In this document: piece by piece, positions 47,738-57,146 of the stretch | How positions within the stretch are numbered: position 1 is the stretch's first letter | Layout: each line of letters begins with the position of its first letter | NCBI RefSeq assembly: GCF_900155535.1 | Contig: NZ_LT706963.1 | Span: 65,929 to 129,928, forward strand | Direction: 5' to 3' | From: Corynebacterium urinipleomorphum | GTDB taxonomy: Bacteria > Actinomycetota > Actinomycetes > Mycobacteriales > Mycobacteriaceae | Length of the DNA stretch: 64,000 nt | Notes under the pieces: generated by a model | Told to the model about the DNA's origin: nothing | The model's input: only the letters and a program-made list of their open reading frames with translations | Database searches by the model: none | Translations under genes and position numbers: made by a program

Positions 47738-48424
47738 CTACGCCCGCGCGCGGCGGGCCAGGGTGTTGCCCACGGACTGGATGGCCTGGACGATGATGAT
47801 CAGGATCACCACGGTCATGAGCATCGCCAGCGAGTCGAACTGCTGGTAGCCGTAGGAAATGGCCAGGTCGCCGACACCGCCGCCGCCGATCGTGCCGGCC
47901 ATGGCAGTCGCGGAGATCAGGCCGATCGTGGCGGTGGTGATGGCCAAAATGATCGACGACTTGGCTTCGGGCAACAGGAAATACCGGATGGTCTGGAACA
48001 GGTCTGCGCCCATCGAGTCCGCGGCTTCGGTGATGCCGGGGTTCACCTCAAGCAGGGACTGCTCGATGAGGCGTGCGATGAACGGGGCGATGTACAAGGT
48101 CAGAGGGACCAGGGCTGCTGTGGTGCCGATGGCGGTTCCTGCGATAACGCGGGTGAACGGGGTGATGGCCACCAGCAGAATGATGAACGGCAGCGAGCGG
48201 ATGATGTTCACGCACACGTTCAGTGCGCTGTAGATGAACTTGTTCGGCTTCAGGCCGCCGGGCCGGGTGATCACCAGGGCGAGTGCCAGCGGAATGCCGA
48301 GAAGAGCGCCGAGGAATAGCGAGATGCCCACCATGTAGAGGGTCTCGCCGAAGGAGTCGACGTACATTTCCGGGGTGACCCGGGAACCGGTGGTTTCGCG
48401 CCACCACGTGTTGAGCTCGTTCAT
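47738..48424 (-). CDS. metI: Methionine ABC transporter permease
   Basis: 228 residues, five membrane helices, MetI-type coupling loop (EQSLLEVNPGITEAADSMGA). Three bases after metN. Part of the D/L-methionine uptake system metNIQ. Confidence 0.92.
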   Translation of the reverse strand: MNELNTWWRETTGSRVTPEMYVDSFGETLYMVGISLFLGALLGIPLALALVITRPGGLKPNKFIYSALNVCVNIIRSLPFIILLVAITPFTRVIAGTAIGTTAALVPLTLYIAPFIARLIEQSLLEVNPGITEAADSMGADLFQTIRYFLLPEAKSSIILAITTATIGLISATAMAGTIGGGGVGDLAISYGYQQFDSLAMLMTVVILIIIVQAIQSVGNTLARRARA

Positions 48425-48427
48425 GGT

Positions 48428-49240
48428 TTACACCTCGTAGTTCTTCACCAGCGCGCGGGACAGCTCTTTACGCGCACTGCCGTCCAGTTCGGGCGGGATG
48501 ACCGTGTCAACGAATTTTCTGGTCAGCTCGTGCTGTGGGTTGGCAAACACCTTCGCCACCGGGCCGGATTCCACCAACCGGCCCTCGGAGAGCACCGCAA
48601 GGCTGTCGGCCAGGCGGGCGACCACATCGATCTGGTGGGTGATGATCAAGACGGTCACACCGAGTTCTTCGTTGATGTTGCGGAGCAGGTCGAGGATCTG
48701 GTTGGTGGTGATGGGGTCGAGGGCGGAGGTGGGTTCGTCGCAAAGCAAGAGCGTCGGGTCGGTGACGAGTGCGCGCGCGATGCCGATGCGCTGACGCTGC
48801 CCGCCGGAAAGCTGGCGCGGCTTGTGGTCGGCGCGGTCGGACAGGCCGACCATCTCAAGTACCTCGGAGGTGCGTCGCGCAATCTCGCTTTTCGATGCCT
48901 TGACCAGCTTCAACGGCGTGGCCACGTTCTCGGCGACGGTCTTGGTCTCCAGCAGATTGCTGCTCTGGAACACCATGGCCACTTGCCGGCGCAGCTCGCG
49001 CAACTCCGAGGTGCTCAAGTCTGCCGGATTGCGGCCATGCACCCTGACGGCGCCCGAGGTCGGGGTCTCCAGCCCGTTCACCATCCGGATGAGCGTGGAC
49101 TTGCCGGCACCGGACGTGCCCACGACACCAGCTACGCTGCCGTCGGGGACGGCAAAGCTGACATCGTCCAGCGCTGTGAATGAGCCCTCCCGTCCCGGGA
49201 AGACCTTGGTCACATGGTCGAATACGACAGCGTCAGTCAT
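48428..49240 (-). CDS. metN: Methionine ABC transporter ATP-binding protein
   Basis: 270 residues. Walker A is VGTSGAGKSTLIRM, the signature LSGGQRQRIGIARAL, Walker B LLLCDEPTSALD, and the switch His is in IITHQIDVV. There is a short C-terminal extension; the long ACT-like regulatory domain of E. coli MetN (343 residues) is missing, so transinhibition by methionine may be absent. The ATG at 49240 is chosen; the longer frame reads into metQ. Confidence 0.92.
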   Translation of the reverse strand: MTDAVVFDHVTKVFPGREGSFTALDDVSFAVPDGSVAGVVGTSGAGKSTLIRMVNGLETPTSGAVRVHGRNPADLSTSELRELRRQVAMVFQSSNLLETKTVAENVATPLKLVKASKSEIARRTSEVLEMVGLSDRADHKPRQLSGGQRQRIGIARALVTDPTLLLCDEPTSALDPITTNQILDLLRNINEELGVTVLIITHQIDVVARLADSLAVLSEGRLVESGPVAKVFANPQHELTRKFVDTVIPPELDGSARKELSRALVKNYEV

Positions 49241-49254
49241 GAAACTCCGTTCGC

Positions 49255-50082
49255 TTACTTCAGGGAGTCGGGGAGGAACCAGTAATCGTTCTCGTTCTGG
49301 GAGTCGAAGTACTCCTTGAACTCGTCCGAGCGGTAGGCGTCTGCGACTGCCTTCGCCCACGGAGCGTCCTTCTTGTCCTCGGTGGTCACGGCCACGAGGA
49401 TGAGCTCGGGACGCAGCTCCTCCTGGAAGAGCTGCAGGTTCGGGTCGAGCTTCGCGGAGTAGCTCATAGAGCCCGGGATGACGGCCCAGTCCAGGTCGGG
49501 GAGGGAGCGCGAGAGGTTCGCGGAATCCATCGGTTCAATCTTGAGGTTGTGGGGGTTGTCCGCGATGTCGGACTCCGCGAGGAGAGTCTCGTCGGCGTCG
49601 TCGCGGAGGGTGACCCAGCCGGCGTCGACAAGCACGTGGATCGCGCGGGACTTGTTGGAGCCGTCGAGCGGGATGCCGACGGTCTGCCCGTCAGCGACTT
49701 CGTCCAGGGACGTGTGCTTCTGCGAGTACAGGCCGGCCGGAACCGTCGGGACCTCGGTGATGGCGGTCAGGTTGCCGCCCTTCTCCTTGTTGAACACGTT
49801 CATCCACGCGGTGTGCTGCTCGACGTTGAGGTCCGCGGACCCTTCCGCCAGGGCAGTGTCGGCCTGGGTGAGGTCCGTGAAGCTCTGGAAGTCGAGCTCG
49901 TAGCCGTCCTTCTCCAGGATCGGTGCGACACCGTTCTGGAACAGCTCGGAGTACGGGCCCGGCGAGGTAGCCACGCGGATGGTCTGGTCGTCGCCGCCGT
50001 CGCTGCTTTCGCTCGAGCCGCATGCAGTGAGGCCGAGGGTGAGGGCGCCAGCCATGGCGACAGCAGTGATCTTCTTGAACAT
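49255..50082 (-). CDS. metQ: Methionine ABC transporter substrate-binding lipoprotein
   Basis: 275 residues. Lipoprotein signal with lipobox LTAC (AGALTLGLTACGSS). The NlpA/MetQ fold starts at IRVATSPGPYSELFQ. GGAAGGA lies seven bases before the ATG at 50082; an ATG two codons upstream is too close to that site. An McbR-type operator is placed about 75 bp upstream. Confidence 0.93.
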   Translation of the reverse strand: MFKKITAVAMAGALTLGLTACGSSESSDGGDDQTIRVATSPGPYSELFQNGVAPILEKDGYELDFQSFTDLTQADTALAEGSADLNVEQHTAWMNVFNKEKGGNLTAITEVPTVPAGLYSQKHTSLDEVADGQTVGIPLDGSNKSRAIHVLVDAGWVTLRDDADETLLAESDIADNPHNLKIEPMDSANLSRSLPDLDWAVIPGSMSYSAKLDPNLQLFQEELRPELILVAVTTEDKKDAPWAKAVADAYRSDEFKEYFDSQNENDYWFLPDSLK

Positions 50083-50155
50083 TCTCATGTCCTTCCACCT
50101 GTCTGGGTTTTTGCTTAACAAACCGTCATAATAAACCGATTGGTTCGTTTAAGCA

Positions 50156-50171
50156 AGACAGATCAGTCTAT
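50156..50171 (-). promoter_or_regulatory. McbR-like operator upstream of metQ
   Basis: AAGAC-AGATCA-GTCTA matches the McbR consensus TAGAC-N6-GTCTA at nine of ten fixed positions. McbR represses methionine and cysteine genes, including metQNI, in C. glutamicum. Confidence 0.65.
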
Positions 50172-50240
50172 AGCGTTCGTACTGGACGGTCGAACAGGGG
50201 GCGCTGACGGCCCTCCGTTCCGACGCGTACCCTTGTTGCC

Positions 50241-50765
50241 ATGACTCAGAAGACTCAGACAATGACGTTCCACACCAACCACGGCGACATCGTTGTGGAC
50301 CTGTTTGGCAACCATGCCCCGAACACGGTTGAGGTCATCACCGGCCTGGCCAAGGGCACCCAGGATTACTCCACCAAGAACGCCTCCGGCTCCAACGAGG
50401 GCCCGTTCTACGACGGCGCGATCTTCCACCGCATCATCCCGGGATTCATGATCCAGGGCGGCGACCCGACCGGCACCGGCACCGGCGGCCCGGGCTTCCA
50501 GTTCGCGGATGAGTTCCACCCGGAGCTCCAGTTTGACCGCCCGTACCTGCTCGCCATGGCTAACGCTGGCCCGGGCACCAACGGTTCCCAGTTCTTCATC
50601 ACCGTCGCGCAGACCCCGCACCTGAACAACCGCCACACCATCTTCGGCGAGGTCACCGACGAGGCCTCCAAGAAGGTCGTCGACGAGATCTCGAACGTGC
50701 AGACCGGCCGCATGGACCGCCCGGTCGAGGATGTTGTCATCGAGTCCGTCACCGTCTCCGATTAA
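50241..50765 (+). CDS. ppiA: Peptidyl-prolyl cis-trans isomerase, cyclophilin type
   Basis: 174 residues, no signal peptide. The cyclophilin catalytic core is intact: [19 protein letters not shown] and [16 protein letters not shown] with the active-site Arg, Phe and Gln. Cytoplasmic prolyl isomerase. It precedes a rhomboid gene without a gap; the same pair is conserved in actinobacteria. Confidence 0.95.
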   Translation: MTQKTQTMTFHTNHGDIVVDLFGNHAPNTVEVITGLAKGTQDYSTKNASGSNEGPFYDGAIFHRIIPGFMIQGGDPTGTGTGGPGFQFADEFHPELQFDRPYLLAMANAGPGTNGSQFFITVAQTPHLNNRHTIFGEVTDEASKKVVDEISNVQTGRMDRPVEDVVIESVTVSD

Positions 50766-51413
50766 TTGAACCGCGTCCTCTACGGCGCCCCCGCCACAGC
50801 AGTCATCGCCGCGCTGTGTGTGGGGGCGTTCCTCGTTGCGGCGCTCGACGCGCATTCGCTTGTCGACGTCATCTGGTCCTCCCGTGCCGGCACCTCCACC
50901 GTCCTGTGGGGCCCCTTCGTCGTGGATGAGCGCTTTGGCTGGTTCCGCGCGCTGACTTCCGGGTTCATGCACTTGGACATCACCCACCTGACGGTGAACG
51001 TGCTCATGCTCGTCGTTGTCGGCGCCGCTGTCGAGCGCGCTGTGGGCACCGGCCCGTTCGTGCTGGCTTACCTGGCTGGGGTGCTGGGTGGGTCCGCAGC
51101 CGTGCTCCTATTCGGCTTCGAAGAGCCCACCGCCGGAGCTTCCGGTGCGCTGTACGCGCTCATGGCTCTGCTCGTAGCTATCGCCGCACGCAGCCACACG
51201 GATCTGCGCGCGCCACTGGTTCTTGTCGGCGGCAACCTCGTTTTCACGCTGATCACGCCGAATGTGAGCCTGTGGGGGCACCTCGGCGGACTCATCGCCG
51301 GAACGCTCATGGCGGGGCCGCTCACGTCCCGGGACGCGCGTGTCCGTTGGGGAGGGGGAGCGACAGCTGTGGCCGTCGCTGCCGCGGCAACCACAGTTCC
51401 GTTCTGGACATAA
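50766..51413 (+). CDS. Rhomboid family intramembrane serine protease
   Basis: 215 residues, about six membrane helices. The catalytic Ser is in GASGALYALMALL (GxSG) and the catalytic His in WGHLGGLIAGTL. The conserved FMHLDITHLTVNVLML helix is present. TTG start directly after ppiA stop. Cleaves membrane proteins; substrates unknown. Confidence 0.92.
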   Translation: MNRVLYGAPATAVIAALCVGAFLVAALDAHSLVDVIWSSRAGTSTVLWGPFVVDERFGWFRALTSGFMHLDITHLTVNVLMLVVVGAAVERAVGTGPFVLAYLAGVLGGSAAVLLFGFEEPTAGASGALYALMALLVAIAARSHTDLRAPLVLVGGNLVFTLITPNVSLWGHLGGLIAGTLMAGPLTSRDARVRWGGGATAVAVAAAATTVPFWT

Positions 51414-51460
51414 AAAAGTTTTTATAGCGCGTTGTCCGCAGCGTCCGTACCGTGGAGTAC

Positions 51461-52855
51461 ATGCCAACAAAATTCCGTGTACAGAATCCGAAGACCAACG
51501 AAATTGTCGAGAGCTTCGACTTCATCACCGACGACGAATTAGAGCAGGCGCTCGCCACCGCGAACGACACGTTCAAAGAGTGGCGCGAGAAGAGCTTCGA
51601 GGAGCGCGCGAAGGTGCTGCACAAGGTGGCATCGCTTTTCGACGAGCAGCGTGACGAGCTCGCCCGCATCATCGCCGAGGAAATGGGCAAGTCCGTGACT
51701 GAGGGTGACGGCGAGGTCGACGATGTCGTGGAGATCTTCAATTACTACGCCGACAACGGCTCCCGGTTCGGTGCCGACGAGGAGATCCCGAACAACCAGG
51801 GCGGCACCTCCATCATGCGCAAGGTCCCGCTCGGGATCATCGTGGGCATCATGCCGTGGAATTTCCCCTACTACCAGGTCGCCCGTTTCGCGGCGCCGGC
51901 TCTGATGGCCGGCAACGTCGTGATGGTCAAGCACGCTGAGATCTGCCCGCGCTCCGCCGCAGCTATCGAGAAGATCTTCGACGAGGCTGGCGCTCCGAAG
52001 GGGCTGTACACGAACGTGTACGCGCAGCACTCGCAGATCTCCACCATGATCGAGGACGACCGCGTTCAGGGCGTGTCCCTGACGGGTTCGGAGACCGCCG
52101 GTCGCGCCATCGCCTCCCAGGCTGGTCAGGCTCTGAAGAAGTGCGTGCTGGAGCTCGGCGGCACCGACGCATACGTTGTGCTGGATTCTTCCGATGTGAA
52201 GGCCGCGGCGAAGACGGCGTGGGAGAAGCGCGTGGGCAACGTCGGCCAGGCGTGCACGGCGAACAAGCGCATCATCGTCATGGAGGACATTTACGACGAG
52301 TTCGTGCAGTCGCTGGTCGGGCTCGCGTCGTCGTATAGCGAAGGCGATCCGCTGAACCCGGGCGAGGGCAACGAGTACTACCCGCTGTCCTCCCGCGACG
52401 CAGCGGAGATGCTTGCCCAGCAGCTGAAGGTCGCTGTCGACGAAGGCGCTAACCTGCGCATCGGCGGCGAAGTCACCGGCAAGGGCGCCTACATCACCCC
52501 GGCCGTGATCACCGATATCCCGGTGGGTTCTGATTCCTACTACGAGGAGTTCTTCGGCCCGGTGGCCGAGGTGTACAAGGTCTCCTCCGAGGAGGAAGCC
52601 ATCGAGCTGGCCAACGACTCCCGTTACGGCCTCGGCGGCGCCGTGATGTCTGAGGATGAGGAGCGTGCGAAGAAGGTGGCGGCGAAGATCGACACCGGCA
52701 TGATCCACGTGAATATCCCGCAGGCCCGCGGTGCGGAGCTGCCGTTCGGTGGTGTGAAAGCGTCCGGCCTGGGCCGTGAGCTCGGCCCGCTGGGCATGGA
52801 TGAGTTCGTGAACAAGCAGCGCTACTACGTCGCTGGCTCCGACTCCAAGGTCTAA
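51461..52855 (+). CDS. NAD(P)-dependent aldehyde dehydrogenase (succinate-semialdehyde type)
   Basis: 464 residues. The catalytic Cys is in VGQACTANKR, the general base Glu in LELGGTDAYVV, and the cofactor site includes MPWNFPYYQ and SLTGSETAGR. Length and the short N-terminus match GabD2-type succinate-semialdehyde dehydrogenases. GGAG four bases before the ATG at 51461 favours this start over the GTG three codons upstream. The physiological aldehyde is inferred. Confidence 0.88.
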   Translation: MPTKFRVQNPKTNEIVESFDFITDDELEQALATANDTFKEWREKSFEERAKVLHKVASLFDEQRDELARIIAEEMGKSVTEGDGEVDDVVEIFNYYADNGSRFGADEEIPNNQGGTSIMRKVPLGIIVGIMPWNFPYYQVARFAAPALMAGNVVMVKHAEICPRSAAAIEKIFDEAGAPKGLYTNVYAQHSQISTMIEDDRVQGVSLTGSETAGRAIASQAGQALKKCVLELGGTDAYVVLDSSDVKAAAKTAWEKRVGNVGQACTANKRIIVMEDIYDEFVQSLVGLASSYSEGDPLNPGEGNEYYPLSSRDAAEMLAQQLKVAVDEGANLRIGGEVTGKGAYITPAVITDIPVGSDSYYEEFFGPVAEVYKVSSEEEAIELANDSRYGLGGAVMSEDEERAKKVAAKIDTGMIHVNIPQARGAELPFGGVKASGLGRELGPLGMDEFVNKQRYYVAGSDSKV

Positions 52856-52883
52856 AACTCACTGCGCTGAGCTAGGCCTCTAG

Positions 52884-52924
52884 CCCCGGACCGTTCGCCT
52901 ACTACGGCGACGGCCCGGGGTTTT
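52884..52924 (+). terminator. Terminator after the aldehyde dehydrogenase gene
   Basis: CCCCGGACCGTTCGCC pairs with GGCGACGGCCCGGGG (small mismatches), followed by TTTTC. Confidence 0.85.
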
Positions 52925-53219
52925 CATATGCTCAGTTTGCTTCACACCATCCCGCAGAAGTTATCCACAGGGTGTGGATGAACCTGTGAATAAGTCACTT
53001 CCGTCCCACCTTCCACAGGCTGTGGATAACTGAATTTCCCGCGTCTAAACTGCAGTTTCAACAGGGCCCGCACCGAGTTGTGCACAACCCTGTGGAATGT
53101 GGCCTGCGGGTTTGTGGCTGGGGATGGCTGGGGATAACCCGGTGAACAACACACCGTGATTTCCACACGTTCCACAACCCGCAGGGTGGGTGCATGCGCT
53201 GGATTGTGCAGGCACGAAA
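52925..53219. other. Intergenic DnaA-box-like cluster before crgA
   Basis: Perfect DnaA boxes at 52961-52969 (TTATCCACA, +) and 53021-53029 (TGTGGATAA, -). One-mismatch boxes lie at 52973-52981 and 52985-52993. More TCCACA/TGTGGA half-sites continue to 53180. No gene is seen. The composition resembles the oriC and dnaA promoter regions. Confidence 0.6.
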
Positions 53220-53244
53220 AACCAGCGCTGGAAAAGCGCTGGTT
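53220..53244 (-). terminator. Terminator after crgA
   Basis: AACCAGCGC pairs with GCGCTGGTT; on the minus strand it is followed by TTTCGTGCC. Confidence 0.75.
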
Positions 53245-53269
53245 CGTGCGTTCTGGGAGGTGATCGGGC

Positions 53270-53548
53270 TTAACGCCAACCCATGGTCATGAGCAGACCG
53301 ATGATGAAACCGCCGAAGCCAATGGCGTAGTTCCACGGGCCGAGCTCGTTCATGAACGGGATCTGGGGGCCGGCGAGGTAGTTGACCACCAGCCAGAGCA
53401 GACCGACGAGCATGAAGCCGAACATCAGGGTCTTGTACCAGACCGGGGTGCCACCGGTGTTGATCTTCACCGGGGTGCGGTTGGCACCGGTGGAGGTGGT
53501 GGTGGACGGGGTGCTGACGGTGTCCTTAGTGACCTTTGCCTTAGGCAT
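53270..53548 (-). CDS. crgA: Cell division protein CrgA
   Basis: 92 residues. Hydrophilic Thr/Lys-rich N-terminus, then two membrane helices (TLMFGFMLVGLLWLVVNYLA and YAIGFGGFIIGLLMTMGW) flanking PQIPFMNELGPWN, the CrgA signature. CrgA joins the divisome and links FtsZ/FtsQ with PBPs in mycobacteria. It neighbours pknB as in other actinobacteria. Confidence 0.95.
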   Translation of the reverse strand: MPKAKVTKDTVSTPSTTTSTGANRTPVKINTGGTPVWYKTLMFGFMLVGLLWLVVNYLAGPQIPFMNELGPWNYAIGFGGFIIGLLMTMGWR

Positions 53549-53723
53549 GTTGCACGTCCTTCATCGTGGGCTGAACCTGCACGGCTGGGAGTTTGAGTGG
53601 CTCCGTCGCGCGAGCAGGCAGCGCGCGTGTTCTTACTGTGTCGTCGGTAGTCTTCAGGTGTCTTCTGAGCGGTGACTTTACCAGCAGGAAGCTGAGGGCT
53701 CCCAGCTGGCTGCCGTCACTTAG

Positions 53724-55646
53724 CTACGGGCGGGGGAGAATACTGTCCACGCCTTCGCGGATCGGGTTCTTCCAGATGTCGATGGTGATGTCGGAGTCCT
53801 TGCGGATCTCCGTGCCCTCCGGCGGACGGTGGCCGGCGATCAAGCCGTGATCGTTCAGGTCCGGGGTGTCCACCGGGTGGCCGTTCCTCAACGTTCCGGT
53901 CCACCCCTGGCTGCGCAGGGTGGCCTCAGCCTGCTCGCGGGTCTGGCGGACCAGCTTAGGCATCTTCATCAGCATGCCGTTAGAGACGCGCAGTTCAATC
54001 GTCGTGCCACGGTCCACCTCAGAACCCTCGCCAGCGACAGCCAACACCTCGTCTGCCGGCTTGAGGGAGTCCACCTGAACTGTGGTGGACTTCAAACCGA
54101 GAGAGGCCAGCAGGGACTCAGCCTGGCCAGCATTCATGCCTGCCAGCGACGGAACCTGGATTTTCTCGCGGCCCTCGGACACGATGACGCTCACCTTCGA
54201 CCCCTTGGACAACTGGGAGCCTGCAGCTGGCTGCTGGGAGATGATCACGCCTTCGGGGACGGAGTCGGAGTGCTCGCGCTTGATGTCGTCGTCAAGCTTG
54301 AGGCCCGCTTTTTCTAGTTCGGCGGCCGCGTCCTGCGGACTCAGGTCGGTGATGTCCGGGACATCCGTGATCTCGCGCCCCGAGGACACTGTGACCGTAA
54401 TGTTCGTGCCCTTTTGCAGCTGCGAACCCTCAGTCGGGTTGGTGCTGAGAACCTGGCCGCGTGGCACCTCCGGGTGGGGCGCCTCGTTGACGGTGACCTG
54501 CAGGCCGAGCTTCTCCAGCTCCTTGACGGCTTCCTCCCGCGGCTTACCCACGACCTTGGGCACGAAGACCATCTCGTCGACGGTCTCTTCCTCGCGGTCC
54601 TGGCGCACCTTGTTGAACGCGAAGGCGCCCCCGCCGAGCAGCATGACGGACGCCATCAAGATCGCGAGGATTTTCAGCCCCGTGTTGTTCTTGCCCTTCT
54701 GGGTCTCCTTGCGGTGCTGCTCGTACCGGCTCTCCTCCGGGACCGGTGCGGGAGCTTCCGCCAAATCTGTCTCGGACAAGTGGTTGCGCGCCGCTTGGGT
54801 GACCGAGCCGCGTTCCAGACGTTCGAGGTCATCGGCCATTTCCAGCGCGGTTTGGTATCGGTCCGCCGGGTGCTTGGCCATGGCGGTGAGGATCACCGCG
54901 TCGACGTTCACGGCCTCGGACTCGGTGAGATCGGGGATCCGCGCGCTCGGCGGTTCCGGATCCTCCTGAACGTGCTGGTAAGCGACCGCGAATGGGGTCT
55001 CACCTTCGAACGGCGGGGTGCCAGTGACCGCCTCGTACATGACGCAGCCGAGAGCGTAGATGTCGCTTCGGTTATCTGCAGTCTTCCCTCGGGCCTGCTC
55101 CGGGGAAAGGTACTGCGCAGTGCCAATGACAGCGGAAGTCTGGGTCATCGCCGCGGTGGAATCATCCAGGGCGCGCGCAATGCCGAAGTCCATCACCTTC
55201 ACTTCGCCGGTGCTGGTGACCATGATGTTGGCGGGCTTCACATCGCGGTGAATGATGCCGGAATCGTGGCTGGCCTGCAGGGCCAGCGTCACCGGGAACA
55301 TCAGCGCCGCGGCTTCCTCCGGACGAAGCGGCCCGTCCTCGCGCACGATCGCACGCAGGTCGCGGCCCTTGATGTGCTCCATGACGATGTAAGGGATGGA
55401 GATGCCCTCGACGACGGTCTCACCGGTGTCGTAGACCGCAACGATATTCGGGTGATTCAGCCGCGCGGAATTCTGCGCTTCTTTGCGGAACCGCTCGCGG
55501 AAATTCTCGTCCCGGGCCATGTCGATTTTGAGCATTTTGACTGCCACTTCGCGGCCGAGGAGCGTGTCCGTGGCCACGTAGACGTCGGACATGCCGCCGG
55601 TGCCGATGGAATTACCAAGCTGGTAACGGTCGCCGATGAGAGTCAT
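53724..55646 (-). CDS. pknB: Serine/threonine protein kinase PknB with PASTA domains
   Basis: 640 residues. The kinase domain (1-275) has the glycine loop GNSIGTGGMSDVYVA, catalytic IIHRDVKPANIM and DFG (VMDFGIARA). A membrane helix lies near 335-355 (ILAILMASVMLLGGGAFAF). Four PASTA repeats (about 365-635, each beginning with a VP or MP..L/V-type strand) read muropeptides outside. It phosphorylates MurJ, CwlM, FhaB and others in mycobacteria. 21 bp after pknA; end of the cell-shape operon. Confidence 0.96.
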   Translation of the reverse strand: MTLIGDRYQLGNSIGTGGMSDVYVATDTLLGREVAVKMLKIDMARDENFRERFRKEAQNSARLNHPNIVAVYDTGETVVEGISIPYIVMEHIKGRDLRAIVREDGPLRPEEAAALMFPVTLALQASHDSGIIHRDVKPANIMVTSTGEVKVMDFGIARALDDSTAAMTQTSAVIGTAQYLSPEQARGKTADNRSDIYALGCVMYEAVTGTPPFEGETPFAVAYQHVQEDPEPPSARIPDLTESEAVNVDAVILTAMAKHPADRYQTALEMADDLERLERGSVTQAARNHLSETDLAEAPAPVPEESRYEQHRKETQKGKNNTGLKILAILMASVMLLGGGAFAFNKVRQDREEETVDEMVFVPKVVGKPREEAVKELEKLGLQVTVNEAPHPEVPRGQVLSTNPTEGSQLQKGTNITVTVSSGREITDVPDITDLSPQDAAAELEKAGLKLDDDIKREHSDSVPEGVIISQQPAAGSQLSKGSKVSVIVSEGREKIQVPSLAGMNAGQAESLLASLGLKSTTVQVDSLKPADEVLAVAGEGSEVDRGTTIELRVSNGMLMKMPKLVRQTREQAEATLRSQGWTGTLRNGHPVDTPDLNDHGLIAGHRPPEGTEIRKDSDITIDIWKNPIREGVDSILPRP

Positions 55647-55667
55647 GAATCGCAGGTCCTTAGGGGT

Positions 55668-57146
55668 TTATGGGTTGGGCAGTCCAGGGAGATTCAGTCC
55701 AGGAAACGGATTGTCGTTGGCGGGTGGCTGCTGTTGCGTGGCCGGTGCTTCCGACGGCTGCGGTGCCGGTTGCTCGGGTTGGCGGCTCGGCTGTTGCGGC
55801 TGCTGCGGCTGCTCCGGCTGCTGTTGCGGCTGGCTCGGACGTTGTGCTTCCGGCGAATTGTACAGCGTCGACGGCGGTGCCTGGGTCTGGCGCTCGCGCT
55901 TTGTCGGCCGCTGTTCAGTGGTCTCGGTCTCCGTCACCGTTTCCGTCGGGGGAGCGGTTTCGCTCTCCGGTTCGGTGCTCGTGGCGGTGGTGGAGGTGGG
56001 TTTGTCACCGGTGCCTTCGAAAAACCCGGAGGTGTAGGCCCACACAGCGGCGGTGCCGGCCAGAATCACCAGCAGCGCGACGAGGACACCGGTGCCGAAG
56101 CCGTTGCTCTTCTTCTTCTGCTGTTGGGGTGTCTTCGGTGCGGGAGGCTGCTGCTGCCGAGGCCGGGGACGCGGCCGCGACTCAGGCAGGGGTGCTTCGG
56201 GCTGCATGGTCGTCGCCTCGGTCACGGCGGCGAGCTGTGCGGTGGATTCCTGCGGCGTCGGTTCGACCGGGACCTTCTTGGTCACGGCGGTGGTGGGGCG
56301 CGCGCCAACTCGGGCGTCGGCGATGGCGTTCTGGAATTCGGTGCCGTCAGCGAAGCGCGTCGCCGGGTCCTTACGCAGCGCGATTCCGATGAGTTCGCGT
56401 GCCGGCGCCGAGATGGAGGTGGACATCGGCGGGACCTCGTTGGACACATGAGCCAGCGCGACGGACACAGACGAGTCGCCGGTGAATGGGCGCTGGCCGG
56501 TGAGCAGCTCATAACCCACCACGCCGAGGGAGTACACGTCCGATGCCGCGGTGACATCGAAGCCCTGCGCCTGCTCCGGGGAGACGTACTGGGCGGTGCC
56601 CACCACCATTCCTGTGCGGGTGAGCGGCACGGCGGAGGCGGCTTTGGCAATGCCGAAGTCCGTGATTTTCACCTTGCCGTTCTGCGTGATCATGAGGTTG
56701 CCCGGCTTGATGTCGCGGTGCACGAGGCCAAGCTGGTGGATCACGGCGAGACCGTGAGCGGCTTGCTCGAGGACGTCGAGGGCAACGGCTTCCTCGAGCT
56801 TGCCTTCACGGGCAATGAGATCGGCCAAGGATTCCCCGCGGACGTACTCCATGACGATGAAGCAGACGTTGACACCGTCGCGGGAGGTGACTTCGCGGTA
56901 GTCGTAGGTGGCCACGACATTCGCCGAATTGATGCCTTGCGCTGCGTGGGCTTCGTTGCGGAAGCGGGTGAGGAATTCCTCGGTGCCGGAGAATTCGGGG
57001 CGCAGCACCTTGACGGCTACTTCGCGGTCGTTTGCGGGATCGTCGGCAAGCCAGACGGTGGACATCCCGCCGTGCCCGATGATCCATTGAAGCTGGTAGT
57101 CGGGGCCGATGAGCTCTTGAAGTTCTGCCCGGTTGTCGGTGTGCAT
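55668..57146 (-). CDS. pknA: Serine/threonine protein kinase PknA
   Basis: 492 residues. Kinase domain with WIIGHGGMSTVWLA, LVHRDIKPGNLM and ITDFGIAKA. A membrane helix (TGVLVALLVILAGTAAVWAY) is followed by a Thr/Glu then Pro/Gln-rich outer tail with repeated PQQ/QPEQP units and no PASTA domains. ATG overlaps the pbpA stop by one base (TAATG). Confidence 0.95.
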   Translation of the reverse strand: MHTDNRAELQELIGPDYQLQWIIGHGGMSTVWLADDPANDREVAVKVLRPEFSGTEEFLTRFRNEAHAAQGINSANVVATYDYREVTSRDGVNVCFIVMEYVRGESLADLIAREGKLEEAVALDVLEQAAHGLAVIHQLGLVHRDIKPGNLMITQNGKVKITDFGIAKAASAVPLTRTGMVVGTAQYVSPEQAQGFDVTAASDVYSLGVVGYELLTGQRPFTGDSSVSVALAHVSNEVPPMSTSISAPARELIGIALRKDPATRFADGTEFQNAIADARVGARPTTAVTKKVPVEPTPQESTAQLAAVTEATTMQPEAPLPESRPRPRPRQQQPPAPKTPQQQKKKSNGFGTGVLVALLVILAGTAAVWAYTSGFFEGTGDKPTSTTATSTEPESETAPPTETVTETETTEQRPTKRERQTQAPPSTLYNSPEAQRPSQPQQQPEQPQQPQQPSRQPEQPAPQPSEAPATQQQPPANDNPFPGLNLPGLPNP

